In this document: positions 1 to 6,322 of the stretch, piece after piece
Position numbering within the stretch: position 1 is the first letter of the stretch
How the letters are laid out: every line of letters starts with the position of its first letter
Origin: Acidimicrobiaceae bacterium
GTDB lineage: Bacteria; Actinomycetota; Acidimicrobiia; Acidimicrobiales; UBA8592
Direction: 5' to 3'
Assembly (NCBI GenBank): GCA_002724825.1
Contig: PBPU01000024.1
Span: 27,397 to 35,283 of the forward strand
Length of the DNA stretch: 7,887 nt
Program-made: the position numbers and the translations under genes
The notes under the pieces: model-generated
Database searches by the model: none
What the model was told of the DNA's origin: nothing
The model's input: only the letters and a program-made list of their open reading frames with translations

Positions 1-722
1 GCTACAATTGCTGCGGTATTTTGTGTCCCGCTTCGTATTCCTAGCTCCTGGCCACCTCCGAGCTGCATAGGAGAAATCTCAATTCCATTTCGAACGACAA
101 GCGCGCCTACCCCCTTTGGGGACCCGAACTTGTGGCCGGCGATACTAATTAGATCTGCCGATTGAGTCAGAGATGCTACATCTAGCCATGGAAAGGCTTG
201 AACTGCATCAGTATGAATGAGTGCCTTGGGCGCTTTACTCCTGACAATTTCTGCCATTGTTTCTAGATTTTGAATTATGCCGGTTTCACCATTCACTAGC
301 CCAACAGAAACTAGAGCTACGTTTTCATCAAGAAGGTGGGTGAGGTGGTCTAGGTCAAGTAGGCCGTTCTCGTCTACTTGTATAAATTGTCCTCCTAATT
401 GCTCTACCGGTGCTATCACTGCATGGTGATCAGTTGCCGAGGCAAGGATGGTTCCGTCCCGTGATCCTTGGGTACCAAATATGGCAAGATTATCCGCTTC
501 AGTTCCTCCCGCTGTGAAGATGACTTCTTTCGGATCGCAGCCTAAACCATGGGATAGAGTGTCGCGCGCGTCGTCAATGAGCCGCCTAGCTTCTCTTGCC
601 ATTTTGTGCGCACCAGATGGATTCCCGTAACAGTCACTTAATACAGTGGTCATGGCATCTATTGCTTCTGGACGTATTGGGGTAGAAGCGGCGTTATCAA
701 GATAAATTATCTTCTCATTCAC
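1..722 (-). CDS. Cysteine desulfurase, NifS/IscS type (partial, C-terminus off the left edge)
   Basis: A PLP-dependent enzyme expected to take sulfur from L-cysteine, giving alanine and an enzyme-bound persulfide used for Fe-S clusters or tRNA thiolation in the cytoplasm. The 240 visible residues hold the class I aminotransferase-fold landmarks in order: YLDNAAST near residue 7, GGTEADNLA near 72, the DHHAV histidine at about 99 that stacks on PLP, LVNGETGIIQ near 142, HTDAVQAF near 170 with the PLP-binding Asp, the Schiff-base lysine in AGHKFGSPKG at about 198, and GGGQELGIRSGTQ near 222. The catalytic Cys loop, expected near residue 320, is outside the window, so IscS, NifS and other subtypes cannot be separated. 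The start is GTG at 722-720. A GGAG lies about 12 nt upstream, which is rather far. An ATG two bases upstream is out of frame and meets TGA at once. It is divergent from the SRPBCC gene. Confidence 0.96.
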   Translation of the reverse strand, partial: MNEKIIYLDNAASTPIRPEAIDAMTTVLSDCYGNPSGAHKMAREARRLIDDARDTLSHGLGCDPKEVIFTAGGTEADNLAIFGTQGSRDGTILASATDHHAVIAPVEQLGGQFIQVDENGLLDLDHLTHLLDENVALVSVGLVNGETGIIQNLETMAEIVRSKAPKALIHTDAVQAFPWLDVASLTQSADLISIAGHKFGSPKGVGALVVRNGIEISPMQLGGGQELGIRSGTQNTAAIV

Positions 723-747
723 ATATCAAGGATACTCCGATAGGGCA

Positions 748-1239
748 ATGGTCGAAAACAAGAACTATGATGGGACGGTGCCTGACATCTCTATAGAAAC
801 AATTATTGAAGCTTCCCTTGAAGAGGTGTGGGAATCTGTAGAAGACATTCAAAGCCATGTGAACTGGATGGATGATGCTGTTTCAATACATTTTATTGGG
901 AGTAGACAGCAAGGAGTTGTTACGATTTTCGATTGCGAAACCAAAATTGGGCCTTTCAAATTAACCGACCGGATGGAAATCACTGATTGGGTCGAGAGAG
1001 AGACTATAGGAGTATCTCATAAGGGGCTTGTAAGTGGAAGTGGCCGATTTACCCTGCTGCAGTTGAGCCCTACAAGGACAATGTTTACTTGGGAGGAGTC
1101 TCTGGTTTTCCCATTTTGGATGGGTGGGCCTTTTAGAAACCCTATAGGGAAAAAGATCCTTGAGTTCGTATGGAAACAGAACTTAAAAAACCTGAAAGGG
1201 CTAATTGAAGGCGACAATTCTTCGCCTAGCCTTTCTTAA
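748..1239 (+). CDS. SRPBCC (START-like) family protein, polyketide cyclase/dehydrase-like
   Basis: A 163-residue soluble protein with the pattern of a helix-grip START-like fold. The first strand (residues 13-22, DISIETIIEA) leads into the helix with VWESVEDIQSHVNWM (28-41). Several strands follow, including FDCETKIGPFKLTDRMEITDW, a GLVSGSGRFTL segment near 94-104 and TMFTWEESLVFPFW near 111-124. A long C-terminal amphipathic helix (about 133-155) ends the fold. These proteins bind hydrophobic ligands in a central cavity. No catalytic residue can be assigned and the ligand is unknown. There is no signal peptide or membrane helix. ATG 748 is taken as the start, but it has no properly spaced Shine-Dalgarno (GGG ends two bases before it). 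GTG 778 is an in-frame alternative that would remove ten residues lying before the fold. The start lies 25 bp from the divergent cysteine desulfurase start, so its promoter probably lies inside that gene. Confidence 0.9.
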   Translation: MVENKNYDGTVPDISIETIIEASLEEVWESVEDIQSHVNWMDDAVSIHFIGSRQQGVVTIFDCETKIGPFKLTDRMEITDWVERETIGVSHKGLVSGSGRFTLLQLSPTRTMFTWEESLVFPFWMGGPFRNPIGKKILEFVWKQNLKNLKGLIEGDNSSPSLS

Positions 1240-1242
1240 AAA

Positions 1243-1323
1243 TTATTGTTGTTTGCGCTTTGCGAGAGTTCGGAAATGCAGAATAAGACAAACAATCATT
1301 ACGAGAATAAATATCTGCGCCAT
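1243..1323 (-). CDS. Possible single-helix membrane microprotein, 26 aa
   Basis: A short reading frame opening with ATG (1323-1321) and closing with TAA. It encodes a hydrophobic stretch, residues 4-15 (IFILVMIVCLIL), followed by a strongly basic tail (HFRTLAKRKQQ). This is the shape of a minimal membrane anchor with the positive tail in the cytoplasm. It starts 41 bp after the rhomboid stop on the same strand, so it could be the last gene of that transcript. Its stop lies 3 bp from the stop of the convergent SRPBCC gene. The ribosome site is poor: GGG sits almost against the ATG. No family is recognised. Support is the hydrophobic-plus-basic composition, the position, and the fact that it fills an otherwise empty 125 bp gap. 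Chance remains possible at this length. Confidence 0.4.
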   Translation of the reverse strand: MAQIFILVMIVCLILHFRTLAKRKQQ

Positions 1324-1364
1324 ACCCTACTTTATCAATAAACAAGGGTCTGCTCATTTCGTGT

Positions 1365-2195
1365 TCAGGAAATAGCTAAAGTCCCTAGATAGCAAGCTCC
1401 AGAGAGCAGAATTATCACTGTTTCCGGAAGGTACTTGGGCATCTGCACTCTTTTAGGTAAGTCAAATACCATCCATCCGATAATGAGTCCTGCAGCGAAA
1501 CCACCGAGATGACCACCGACAGATATAGATGAGACCGTAAAGGTCAAAACGAAATTGAGTAGCAAGATCATTCCTAATCCACTTCTCCAAATGGAGTACC
1601 CGCTCGAGCGCTGTGCAACAGTCGCAAGACCCAAGAGGCCAAATATTGCCCCGCTTGCGCCTACGGTAAGACTGTTGGGACTCCAAAGCATAGCTCCGAA
1701 TGAGCCAGTTATTACTGCTGAAAAGTAGAAAAGGGAAAACCGAAAACGGCCTAGTGTCCGTTCGAACGAAGGACCTAGAAGCCACAAGGCGTACATGTTA
1801 AACGCTAGGTGAACAAACCCATAGTGCAGGAATCCAGATGTTATTACTCGATACCAATCTGGGAATCCAGAGAATAGCCCTCCACGGATGATTAGTCCTT
1901 CAGAACTAATTTGTCCCTGAATTCCATCGCCCATCCCAGCTCCAACGACAAAAAGAATGACGTTCATAACGATAAGGCTTTTAACTACTAGGGGATCGAA
2001 AGAAAATGGGTTTCGTTCCACTCTGTTAGGTCGCCTTGCATTACCTACACACTCTGGACAATGAAAGCCTACAGATGCAGTGATCATACAATCAGGACAG
2101 ATGTTCCTGTCACATCGTTGACACCGGACACCACCTTGTCTGTCAGTGTGACGATAACAGGTAGCGCCCGCAGGCATTTGGCTCTTGGATGTCAT
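1365..2195 (-). CDS. Rhomboid-family intramembrane serine protease with N-terminal B-box zinc finger
   Basis: A predicted polytopic membrane protease that cuts transmembrane substrates. The reading frame is open to a TTG at 2249. I prefer ATG 2195 (276 aa) because GGGGG lies four bases upstream and the added 18 residues are unremarkable. Numbered from the TTG, a cytosolic metal-binding module spans about 31-67: C31, H34, C43, C46, C51, C54, H63, C64 and C67, spaced like a B-box zinc finger. Six or so membrane segments follow from about 88. HLAFN (H147 to N151) is the oxyanion-side motif of helix 2. GASG gives nucleophile Ser199 and the GGHLGG segment gives partner His247, so the catalytic dyad is intact. 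The substrate is unknown. The zinc module probably recruits a partner or substrate. It lies 84 bp downstream of the dienelactone-hydrolase-like gene and may share its transcript. Confidence 0.94.
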   Translation of the reverse strand: MTSKSQMPAGATCYRHTDRQGGVRCQRCDRNICPDCMITASVGFHCPECVGNARRPNRVERNPFSFDPLVVKSLIVMNVILFVVGAGMGDGIQGQISSEGLIIRGGLFSGFPDWYRVITSGFLHYGFVHLAFNMYALWLLGPSFERTLGRFRFSLFYFSAVITGSFGAMLWSPNSLTVGASGAIFGLLGLATVAQRSSGYSIWRSGLGMILLLNFVLTFTVSSISVGGHLGGFAAGLIIGWMVFDLPKRVQMPKYLPETVIILLSGACYLGTLAIS

Positions 2196-2279
2196 AGCAC
2201 CCCCAATGCTAGGAACGTCTTTGCTGTTTGAGACTCTTCCATGCAACAATCTTTCTGAATTTCTAGCGTAGAAACCTCA

Positions 2280-3239
2280 CTAGAAATTTGATTTGTGGAA
2301 GGCGAGCATGTCATCTCGAAATATTTTCTGGTGCTCTTGTGTCCCACCGATACTCGCCCCGCGCCTCCCATGGCCTGCTTCCACAGCTTTCAGAAAGTAG
2401 GTTCTATCTGTCGTTATCGCTGAACTTGAGCCACTGTATGGGTCAATCATTGCACCATCTGGGCCTAGGAAGATTGTCGGAGCATTTGGTGAGACGCTTG
2501 CTTCAGGAATCATATGAACCTCCTCTTCCTTGTCGAAACTGTGGGCAGCACTCGTTACGATTCGCACTGACGCGTCTCCGCCGGATAGGTTAATCGACTG
2601 GATCTGTGATTGGATTTGCTGAACTGATACCCATTCGTCAAGTTCGCCGACGATTGCTCGGATAGTCGTTTCTCCGACGTCTGGTGTTACGAATTGATGC
2701 CCACACCACGGGTATACCGCATACACACTTTTAAATACATATTCAGATCCAATTATTGGTTCAGCAAATGCTCTTACTGCCGCTGTTAGTACGGCCGAGC
2801 CGCCTCGACTATGTCCTTGGGCCGAAATTCGATTGGAGTCAATTTTCGAGAACTGGCTTATGGTTCGTAAGGCAGCAAGAACGTCAAAAGCGCTAGCAGC
2901 AAAAGAATACTGGGTCTGATTAGCCACCGTAGAATCAACTCCCCGATTAGCAAATGGATCTAGAACAAATACGGCAATTCGTTCGTTGAGCAGGCTCTCC
3001 GCATGTGCCAGATGATTATCACTAACCCCGAGGCTTCCGGGGACAATAATCACAACTGGTAGAGGCTGCGAGCTTTTAGGGAGGAAAAGTTTTCCATCTA
3101 TCAGAATCTCTTCGCATTCAGAGCGCTTTGATATCGCCTGAACGTAGTTCTGTGGGTTGGCTGAAACGAACTCTATTCGTTCTCCAACTACACCAGAAAG
3201 TTCAAAGCGCTCCATGTGAAAATTTTCACTATTTCCCAT
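2280..3239 (-). CDS. Dienelactone hydrolase-like alpha/beta hydrolase
   Basis: A 319-residue cytoplasmic alpha/beta hydrolase with no signal peptide. The VVIIVPGSLG segment (62-71) carries the oxyanion-hole strand. The nucleophile elbow is GHSRGG with Ser144, the acid is probably Asp201 in GELDEW, and the base is His233 in SAAHSFD, so the triad is complete and in order. About 86 residues follow the His, more than in ordinary dienelactone hydrolases. They include IFLGPDGAMIDPYSG and the GHGRRGASIGG segment near 289-299, then a final helix. Substrate is unknown: an ester, lactone or peptide hydrolase are all possible. ATG 3239 is taken as the start. ATG 3215 is an alternative, and a perfect 14 bp palindrome lies between the two. 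Neither has a good Shine-Dalgarno. It is probably the first gene of the series leading to the rhomboid protease. Confidence 0.9.
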   Translation of the reverse strand: MGNSENFHMERFELSGVVGERIEFVSANPQNYVQAISKRSECEEILIDGKLFLPKSSQPLPVVIIVPGSLGVSDNHLAHAESLLNERIAVFVLDPFANRGVDSTVANQTQYSFAASAFDVLAALRTISQFSKIDSNRISAQGHSRGGSAVLTAAVRAFAEPIIGSEYVFKSVYAVYPWCGHQFVTPDVGETTIRAIVGELDEWVSVQQIQSQIQSINLSGGDASVRIVTSAAHSFDKEEEVHMIPEASVSPNAPTIFLGPDGAMIDPYSGSSSAITTDRTYFLKAVEAGHGRRGASIGGTQEHQKIFRDDMLAFHKSNF

Positions 3240-3315
3240 TCTGACATACTAGCTACCGTCTAGATCTCCAAATGTTAATAAGGCTATTTTGCTTCAGGCC
3301 CAGTACTATTTTGGA

Positions 3316-3462
3316 ATGCTTAGATTACCTATTATTGGCCATCAGGGGGGATGGGATGAGATCCTTATGGTCGTAGCACCAATTGCAATCATCTGGGCTG
3401 TTCTAGCAGTAGCAAATAAACGAGCAAAGAAACGTAATGAAAGTCTCGAGGAGACTACTTAG
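3316..3462 (+). CDS. Small single-helix membrane protein, 48 aa, unknown function
   Basis: A short frame from ATG 3316 to TAG. It encodes a short N-terminus with GHQGGWDE (residues 8-15), one hydrophobic helix at about 16-33 (ILMVVAPIAIIWAVLAVA), then a basic patch NKRAKKR (34-40) and an acidic end ESLEETT. The basic patch puts the C-terminus in the cytoplasm by the positive-inside rule, leaving the Gly-Trp-Asp-Glu motif outside. Its stop overlaps the murA stop in a convergent arrangement, and its start is 76 bp from the divergent hydrolase. The ordered composition and tight fit argue for a real gene. There is no strong Shine-Dalgarno; a TACTAT hexamer at 3304-3309 lies close to the ATG and could serve a leaderless or nearly leaderless transcript. 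I do not recognise a named family and assign no function. Confidence 0.68.
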   Translation: MLRLPIIGHQGGWDEILMVVAPIAIIWAVLAVANKRAKKRNESLEETT

Positions 3463-4712
3463 TTAACTCTATCTATATCAGCTCCTAGGCTTTTCAGCTT
3501 TCCGACAAGATCTTCATAGCCTCTATCTATATGGTGAGGGTCCCTTATCTCTGTTTCTCCCTCAGCTTTTAGAGCTGCAGTAACAAGGGCAGCCCCTGCC
3601 CGAATATCGTGTGCTCGCACCGGAGCACCTGAAAGTTTAGGAACCCCGCGTATAACCGCATGATGGCCTTCAGTACGAATTTCCGCCCCCATTCTTATAA
3701 GTTCATCAACATAACGGAAGCGTCCACTAAATAGGTTCTCCGTTACGATTCCAACAACATCTGCTACAGACAACATCGCTACAAGAAACGGTTTGTAATC
3801 AGTTGCTAGCCCGGGGTACGGAAGAGTCGCAAGGTCAACAGACTGTAGGCCTTTACTCGCCATAGCCCAGAGGCCAGTTGAATCTGATGAAATACGCATC
3901 CCCATTTCACCAAGTTTCTGGCACAACATATCCATGTGATCTGCTCGAGCGCCGAGAAGATTTATTTCTCCACCGGCAATTCCTACTGCTGAGAGATATG
4001 TTGCTACTTCGATTCGGTCAGGAATAACAGTGTGTTCCACCGCAACTAAATTATCTACTCCTTGGATGGTGACTGTTGACGAACCTGCGCCCAGCACCTT
4101 TGCTCCCATTCTATTTAAGAAAGCTGCGAGATCTGCGATTTCAGGTTCTCTTGCAGCATTCTCAATAATTGTTTCTCCTCGGGCGCGAACTGCTGCCATC
4201 ATAATATTTTCTGTAGCCCCAACACTTGGAAAATCTAAGACGACTCGAGAGCCAGTTAATCTCTCAGCTTCTGCTTCTATATATCCATGTTCAGAGGAGA
4301 AACGAACCCCAAGAGCTTCAAGCCCCTTAAGGTGCATATCGATAGGTCGCGGGCCAAAATCGTCACCGCCAGGTAAAGCTACTCTTGCCTTTCCATAGGT
4401 TGAGACTAACGGGCCTAAAACAACTATCGATGCCCTCATCTTCTCTACTTGTTCATATGGAGCCTCAGGTGTGATATCCCCTGGATTCACTATTTCAATT
4501 TGATTTGTTTCTAAATTCCGAACTGTTAGCCCCATAGAGCGGAGAAGCTCAGCCATAGATTGGACATCAGTAATATCTGGGACTTCCTTAAGGAGATAAG
4601 TCCCTTGCGCGAGAGTACATGCTGCCATGAGTTTCAAGGCAGAATTCTTTGCTCCGTTGATTTTTACATCTCCGGACAACGGGCCACTCGGCCTAACGAG
4701 GATGCGGTCCAC
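3459..4712 (-). CDS. murA: UDP-N-acetylglucosamine 1-carboxyvinyltransferase (MurA), Asp-type
   Basis: Transfers enolpyruvate from phosphoenolpyruvate to UDP-GlcNAc, the first committed step of peptidoglycan synthesis, in the cytoplasm. The protein is 417 residues, a normal length. Landmarks are GAKN with Lys22, KMRAS with Arg93, the substrate-loop motif LPGGDDFGPRP (113-123), SVGATEN near 163, ATDYKPF with Asp305, and HIDRGYED with Arg397. The loop residue that is Cys in Escherichia coli MurA is Asp117 here, as in mycobacterial MurA. The family link between this Asp and fosfomycin insensitivity is established; resistance in this organism is inferred. The start is GTG at 4712-4710 because no in-frame ATG lies nearby, and no clear Shine-Dalgarno precedes it. 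A TATAAT lies about 53 bp upstream of the start. The stop overlaps that of the convergent 48-residue membrane protein gene. Confidence that this is MurA and not a paralogue is high. Confidence 0.98.
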   Translation of the reverse strand: MDRILVRPSGPLSGDVKINGAKNSALKLMAACTLAQGTYLLKEVPDITDVQSMAELLRSMGLTVRNLETNQIEIVNPGDITPEAPYEQVEKMRASIVVLGPLVSTYGKARVALPGGDDFGPRPIDMHLKGLEALGVRFSSEHGYIEAEAERLTGSRVVLDFPSVGATENIMMAAVRARGETIIENAAREPEIADLAAFLNRMGAKVLGAGSSTVTIQGVDNLVAVEHTVIPDRIEVATYLSAVGIAGGEINLLGARADHMDMLCQKLGEMGMRISSDSTGLWAMASKGLQSVDLATLPYPGLATDYKPFLVAMLSVADVVGIVTENLFSGRFRYVDELIRMGAEIRTEGHHAVIRGVPKLSGAPVRAHDIRAGAALVTAALKAEGETEIRDPHHIDRGYEDLVGKLKSLGADIDRVN

Positions 4713-4763
4713 ATTTCAATTATGCTCGGAGGGAGCCAATAGTCCCTACTTTATGGCAATCTT

Positions 4764-4770
4764 TATTATA
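4764..4770. promoter_or_regulatory. Overlapping divergent -10 elements between murA and the MFS gene
   Basis: On the minus strand, 4770-4765 reads TATAAT, a perfect consensus -10, and would give murA a 5' leader of roughly 45 nt. On the plus strand, 4764-4769 reads TATTAT and would give the MFS gene a leader of roughly 16 nt. The two hexamers cover the same seven bases. No convincing -35 exists on either strand; TTGGTG with a 15 bp spacer is the best for murA. The 80 bp gap between the two starts holds no other plausible -10 of this quality. The murA leader could form a weak hairpin (AGGGA/TCCCT, 4730-4747). Confidence 0.45.
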
Positions 4771-4792
4771 TTTTCAGCCTTAAGACACCAAC

Positions 4793-6322
4793 ATGCCCAA
4801 TTTTCAACATTCTCGTTTCCTTGAGCAAGATGCAGTAAATCAGCTCCTCATTCCGCGAAATGATGCCCTTTTACGCGAAATATCTATTGATGATTCAACT
4901 TTCTCGTTATCTAAAGGCCCCTTTAGCTACTACGAGCGCTCAGTTGAGGTTACTCCCTCCCCTTCTGGAGTCCATGTCACTGAGACTTTCACCTACAAAA
5001 TAGCTTCTCCTTTCTGGCGTCTTCTTTTAGGGATGCCGGTTAGAAGATTTTTAAAAAGGAGCGGGGGTTCCAATAAGAAGTTATGGTGGGCGCCTCCTGA
5101 AATATTTGATAGTCAAACAACAAAAACCCTAAGTTTGCTTTGCATAGCCGCTGTCATAACCGGTTATCTAGGTGCCCTACTCGGCCAAACAGCTACGTTC
5201 GCTGCAGAGGAATTCGGTGCAAGCGATAGAGCTCAGGGTGTTCTGCTAGCAATGGTACGAATAGGGACATTAATTACAGTTGTCGTTGCTGGGCTTGCAG
5301 ATAAGCACGGGAGAAAACGACTATTGATCTTCTCGCTTTGGAGTGGCTGTGCCATCACTTTATTAAGTGCAGCTTCCCCAAACATAGTGATGCTAGGCAT
5401 TTCACAAGCTATGGCTAGAGGATTTGCTACGGCAATTAGTATCTTGATTGGAATCATGGCAGCTGAAGCTGCGCCAAAAGGAAGCCGAGCATACATTGCC
5501 GGAATTCTGACCTTGACTGCAGGTTTGGGTGCCGGGATACCTGTATGGCTCCTATCTTTAGCTGACGTCCACACAAGAGGATGGCGTTTGCTTTTCCTCA
5601 TCTCTTTCGCGTTTTTCCCAGTTATCTCATGGTTAAGAGCTCAACTTCAAGAAAGCGTTCGGTTTAACTCACATCAAGAGGCGAGGGATACAAAAGCAGA
5701 CATCGGCTTAGCTCCCGTAAACTGGTCACGCTTCGCTGCATTGGCGGCTGTTGCCTTCCTAATTTTGATGTTCGCAGCTCCAGCAAGTCAATTTCGAAAC
5801 GAATTCTTAAGAGACGAACGAGGGTTTTCTGCTGCTCAAATAAGTTTGTTCATTTTAGCTTCGCATACACCACAGATTATTGGCGTAGCTTTAGCTGCCA
5901 AGATCTCTGACCTAAGAGGGAGAAAGCCCGTAGCTGCATTTGCGGTGGGGATAGGCTCTCTCTTCACAGTACTGGCATATAGCCTTGCAGGTACTGGAAT
6001 GTGGCTCACTGCAATGATTGCGGGAATTATCTCGGCTGGTGCTGGGCCATCCTTAGGCGTTTATGGCGCTGAAATGTTTAGCACAGGGCGTCGTGGGCAA
6101 AGTAACGGCGCAATATCAATTTTTGCCGTTTTAGGGAGTGCATGTGGGCTACTTCTTATCGGCGACTTATCTGAACGTTTTGGGAGTTTCGGTGAAGCAT
6201 TTAGTCTTCTATCTGTCTGCCCAATTCTTGTGGTTTTACTCGTTCTTATATTTTTCCCAGAATCGAGAAATAGAGAGTTAGAGGATCTGAACCCTGAAGA
6301 CTTAGCTTCAGATGAGCTCTAA
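4793..6322 (+). CDS. MFS transporter with soluble N-terminal extension
   Basis: A 509-residue major facilitator superfamily protein. The first 110 residues or so are soluble: GPFSYYERSVEVTPS (42-56), VHVTETFTYKIASPFW (61-76), an amphipathic segment LLGMPVRRFLKRS and a KLWWAPPEIFD linker (97-106). About 12 membrane helices follow from residue 112. Two copies of the MFS cytoplasmic loop-2/3 motif are present, one per half: GLADKHGRKR (167-176) and AAKISDLRGRKP (368-379), which supports a complete transporter. RGFATAISILIG near 209 and SAGAGPSLGVYGAEMF near 414 are other conserved-looking stretches. Substrate and direction are unknown. The extension resembles the end of a START-like domain. No Shine-Dalgarno precedes the ATG. 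It is divergent from murA, and its stop overlaps that of the convergent alpha/beta hydrolase. Confidence 0.93.
   Translation: MPNFQHSRFLEQDAVNQLLIPRNDALLREISIDDSTFSLSKGPFSYYERSVEVTPSPSGVHVTETFTYKIASPFWRLLLGMPVRRFLKRSGGSNKKLWWAPPEIFDSQTTKTLSLLCIAAVITGYLGALLGQTATFAAEEFGASDRAQGVLLAMVRIGTLITVVVAGLADKHGRKRLLIFSLWSGCAITLLSAASPNIVMLGISQAMARGFATAISILIGIMAAEAAPKGSRAYIAGILTLTAGLGAGIPVWLLSLADVHTRGWRLLFLISFAFFPVISWLRAQLQESVRFNSHQEARDTKADIGLAPVNWSRFAALAAVAFLILMFAAPASQFRNEFLRDERGFSAAQISLFILASHTPQIIGVALAAKISDLRGRKPVAAFAVGIGSLFTVLAYSLAGTGMWLTAMIAGIISAGAGPSLGVYGAEMFSTGRRGQSNGAISIFAVLGSACGLLLIGDLSERFGSFGEAFSLLSVCPILVVLLVLIFFPESRNRELEDLNPEDLASDEL

Noticed and set aside
1325..1335. The 11-mer CCCTACTTTAT also found at 4744-4754
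   Set aside because: Several 11-base matches are expected by chance in a window of this size, and the contexts differ.
2196..2249. Eighteen extra N-terminal residues for the rhomboid, from a TTG start
   Set aside because: The ATG at 2195 has a G-rich ribosome site four bases upstream, and the extra residues add no part of the zinc module.
2288..2593. 101-residue plus-strand frame opposite the dienelactone hydrolase-like gene
   Set aside because: It overlaps the catalytic His region of a clear hydrolase and has no coherent composition or ribosome site.
4030..4398. 122-residue open frame on the plus strand inside murA
   Set aside because: It is antisense to the conserved MurA core, low in complexity, and matches no fold. 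The MurA frame explains the sequence.
4730..4747. AGGGA/TCCCT hairpin as a terminator or attenuator before murA
   Set aside because: A five-pair stem with an eight-base loop and no U-tract is too weak to call.
4627..4824. Plus-strand frame crossing the murA start and the intergenic gap
   Set aside because: It lies over the murA N-terminus (GAKN region) and the start of the MFS frame, and has no domain features.
5233..5601. 122-residue open frame on the minus strand inside the MFS gene
   Set aside because: It is antisense to membrane helices and the first MFS loop motif, with no recognisable domain.
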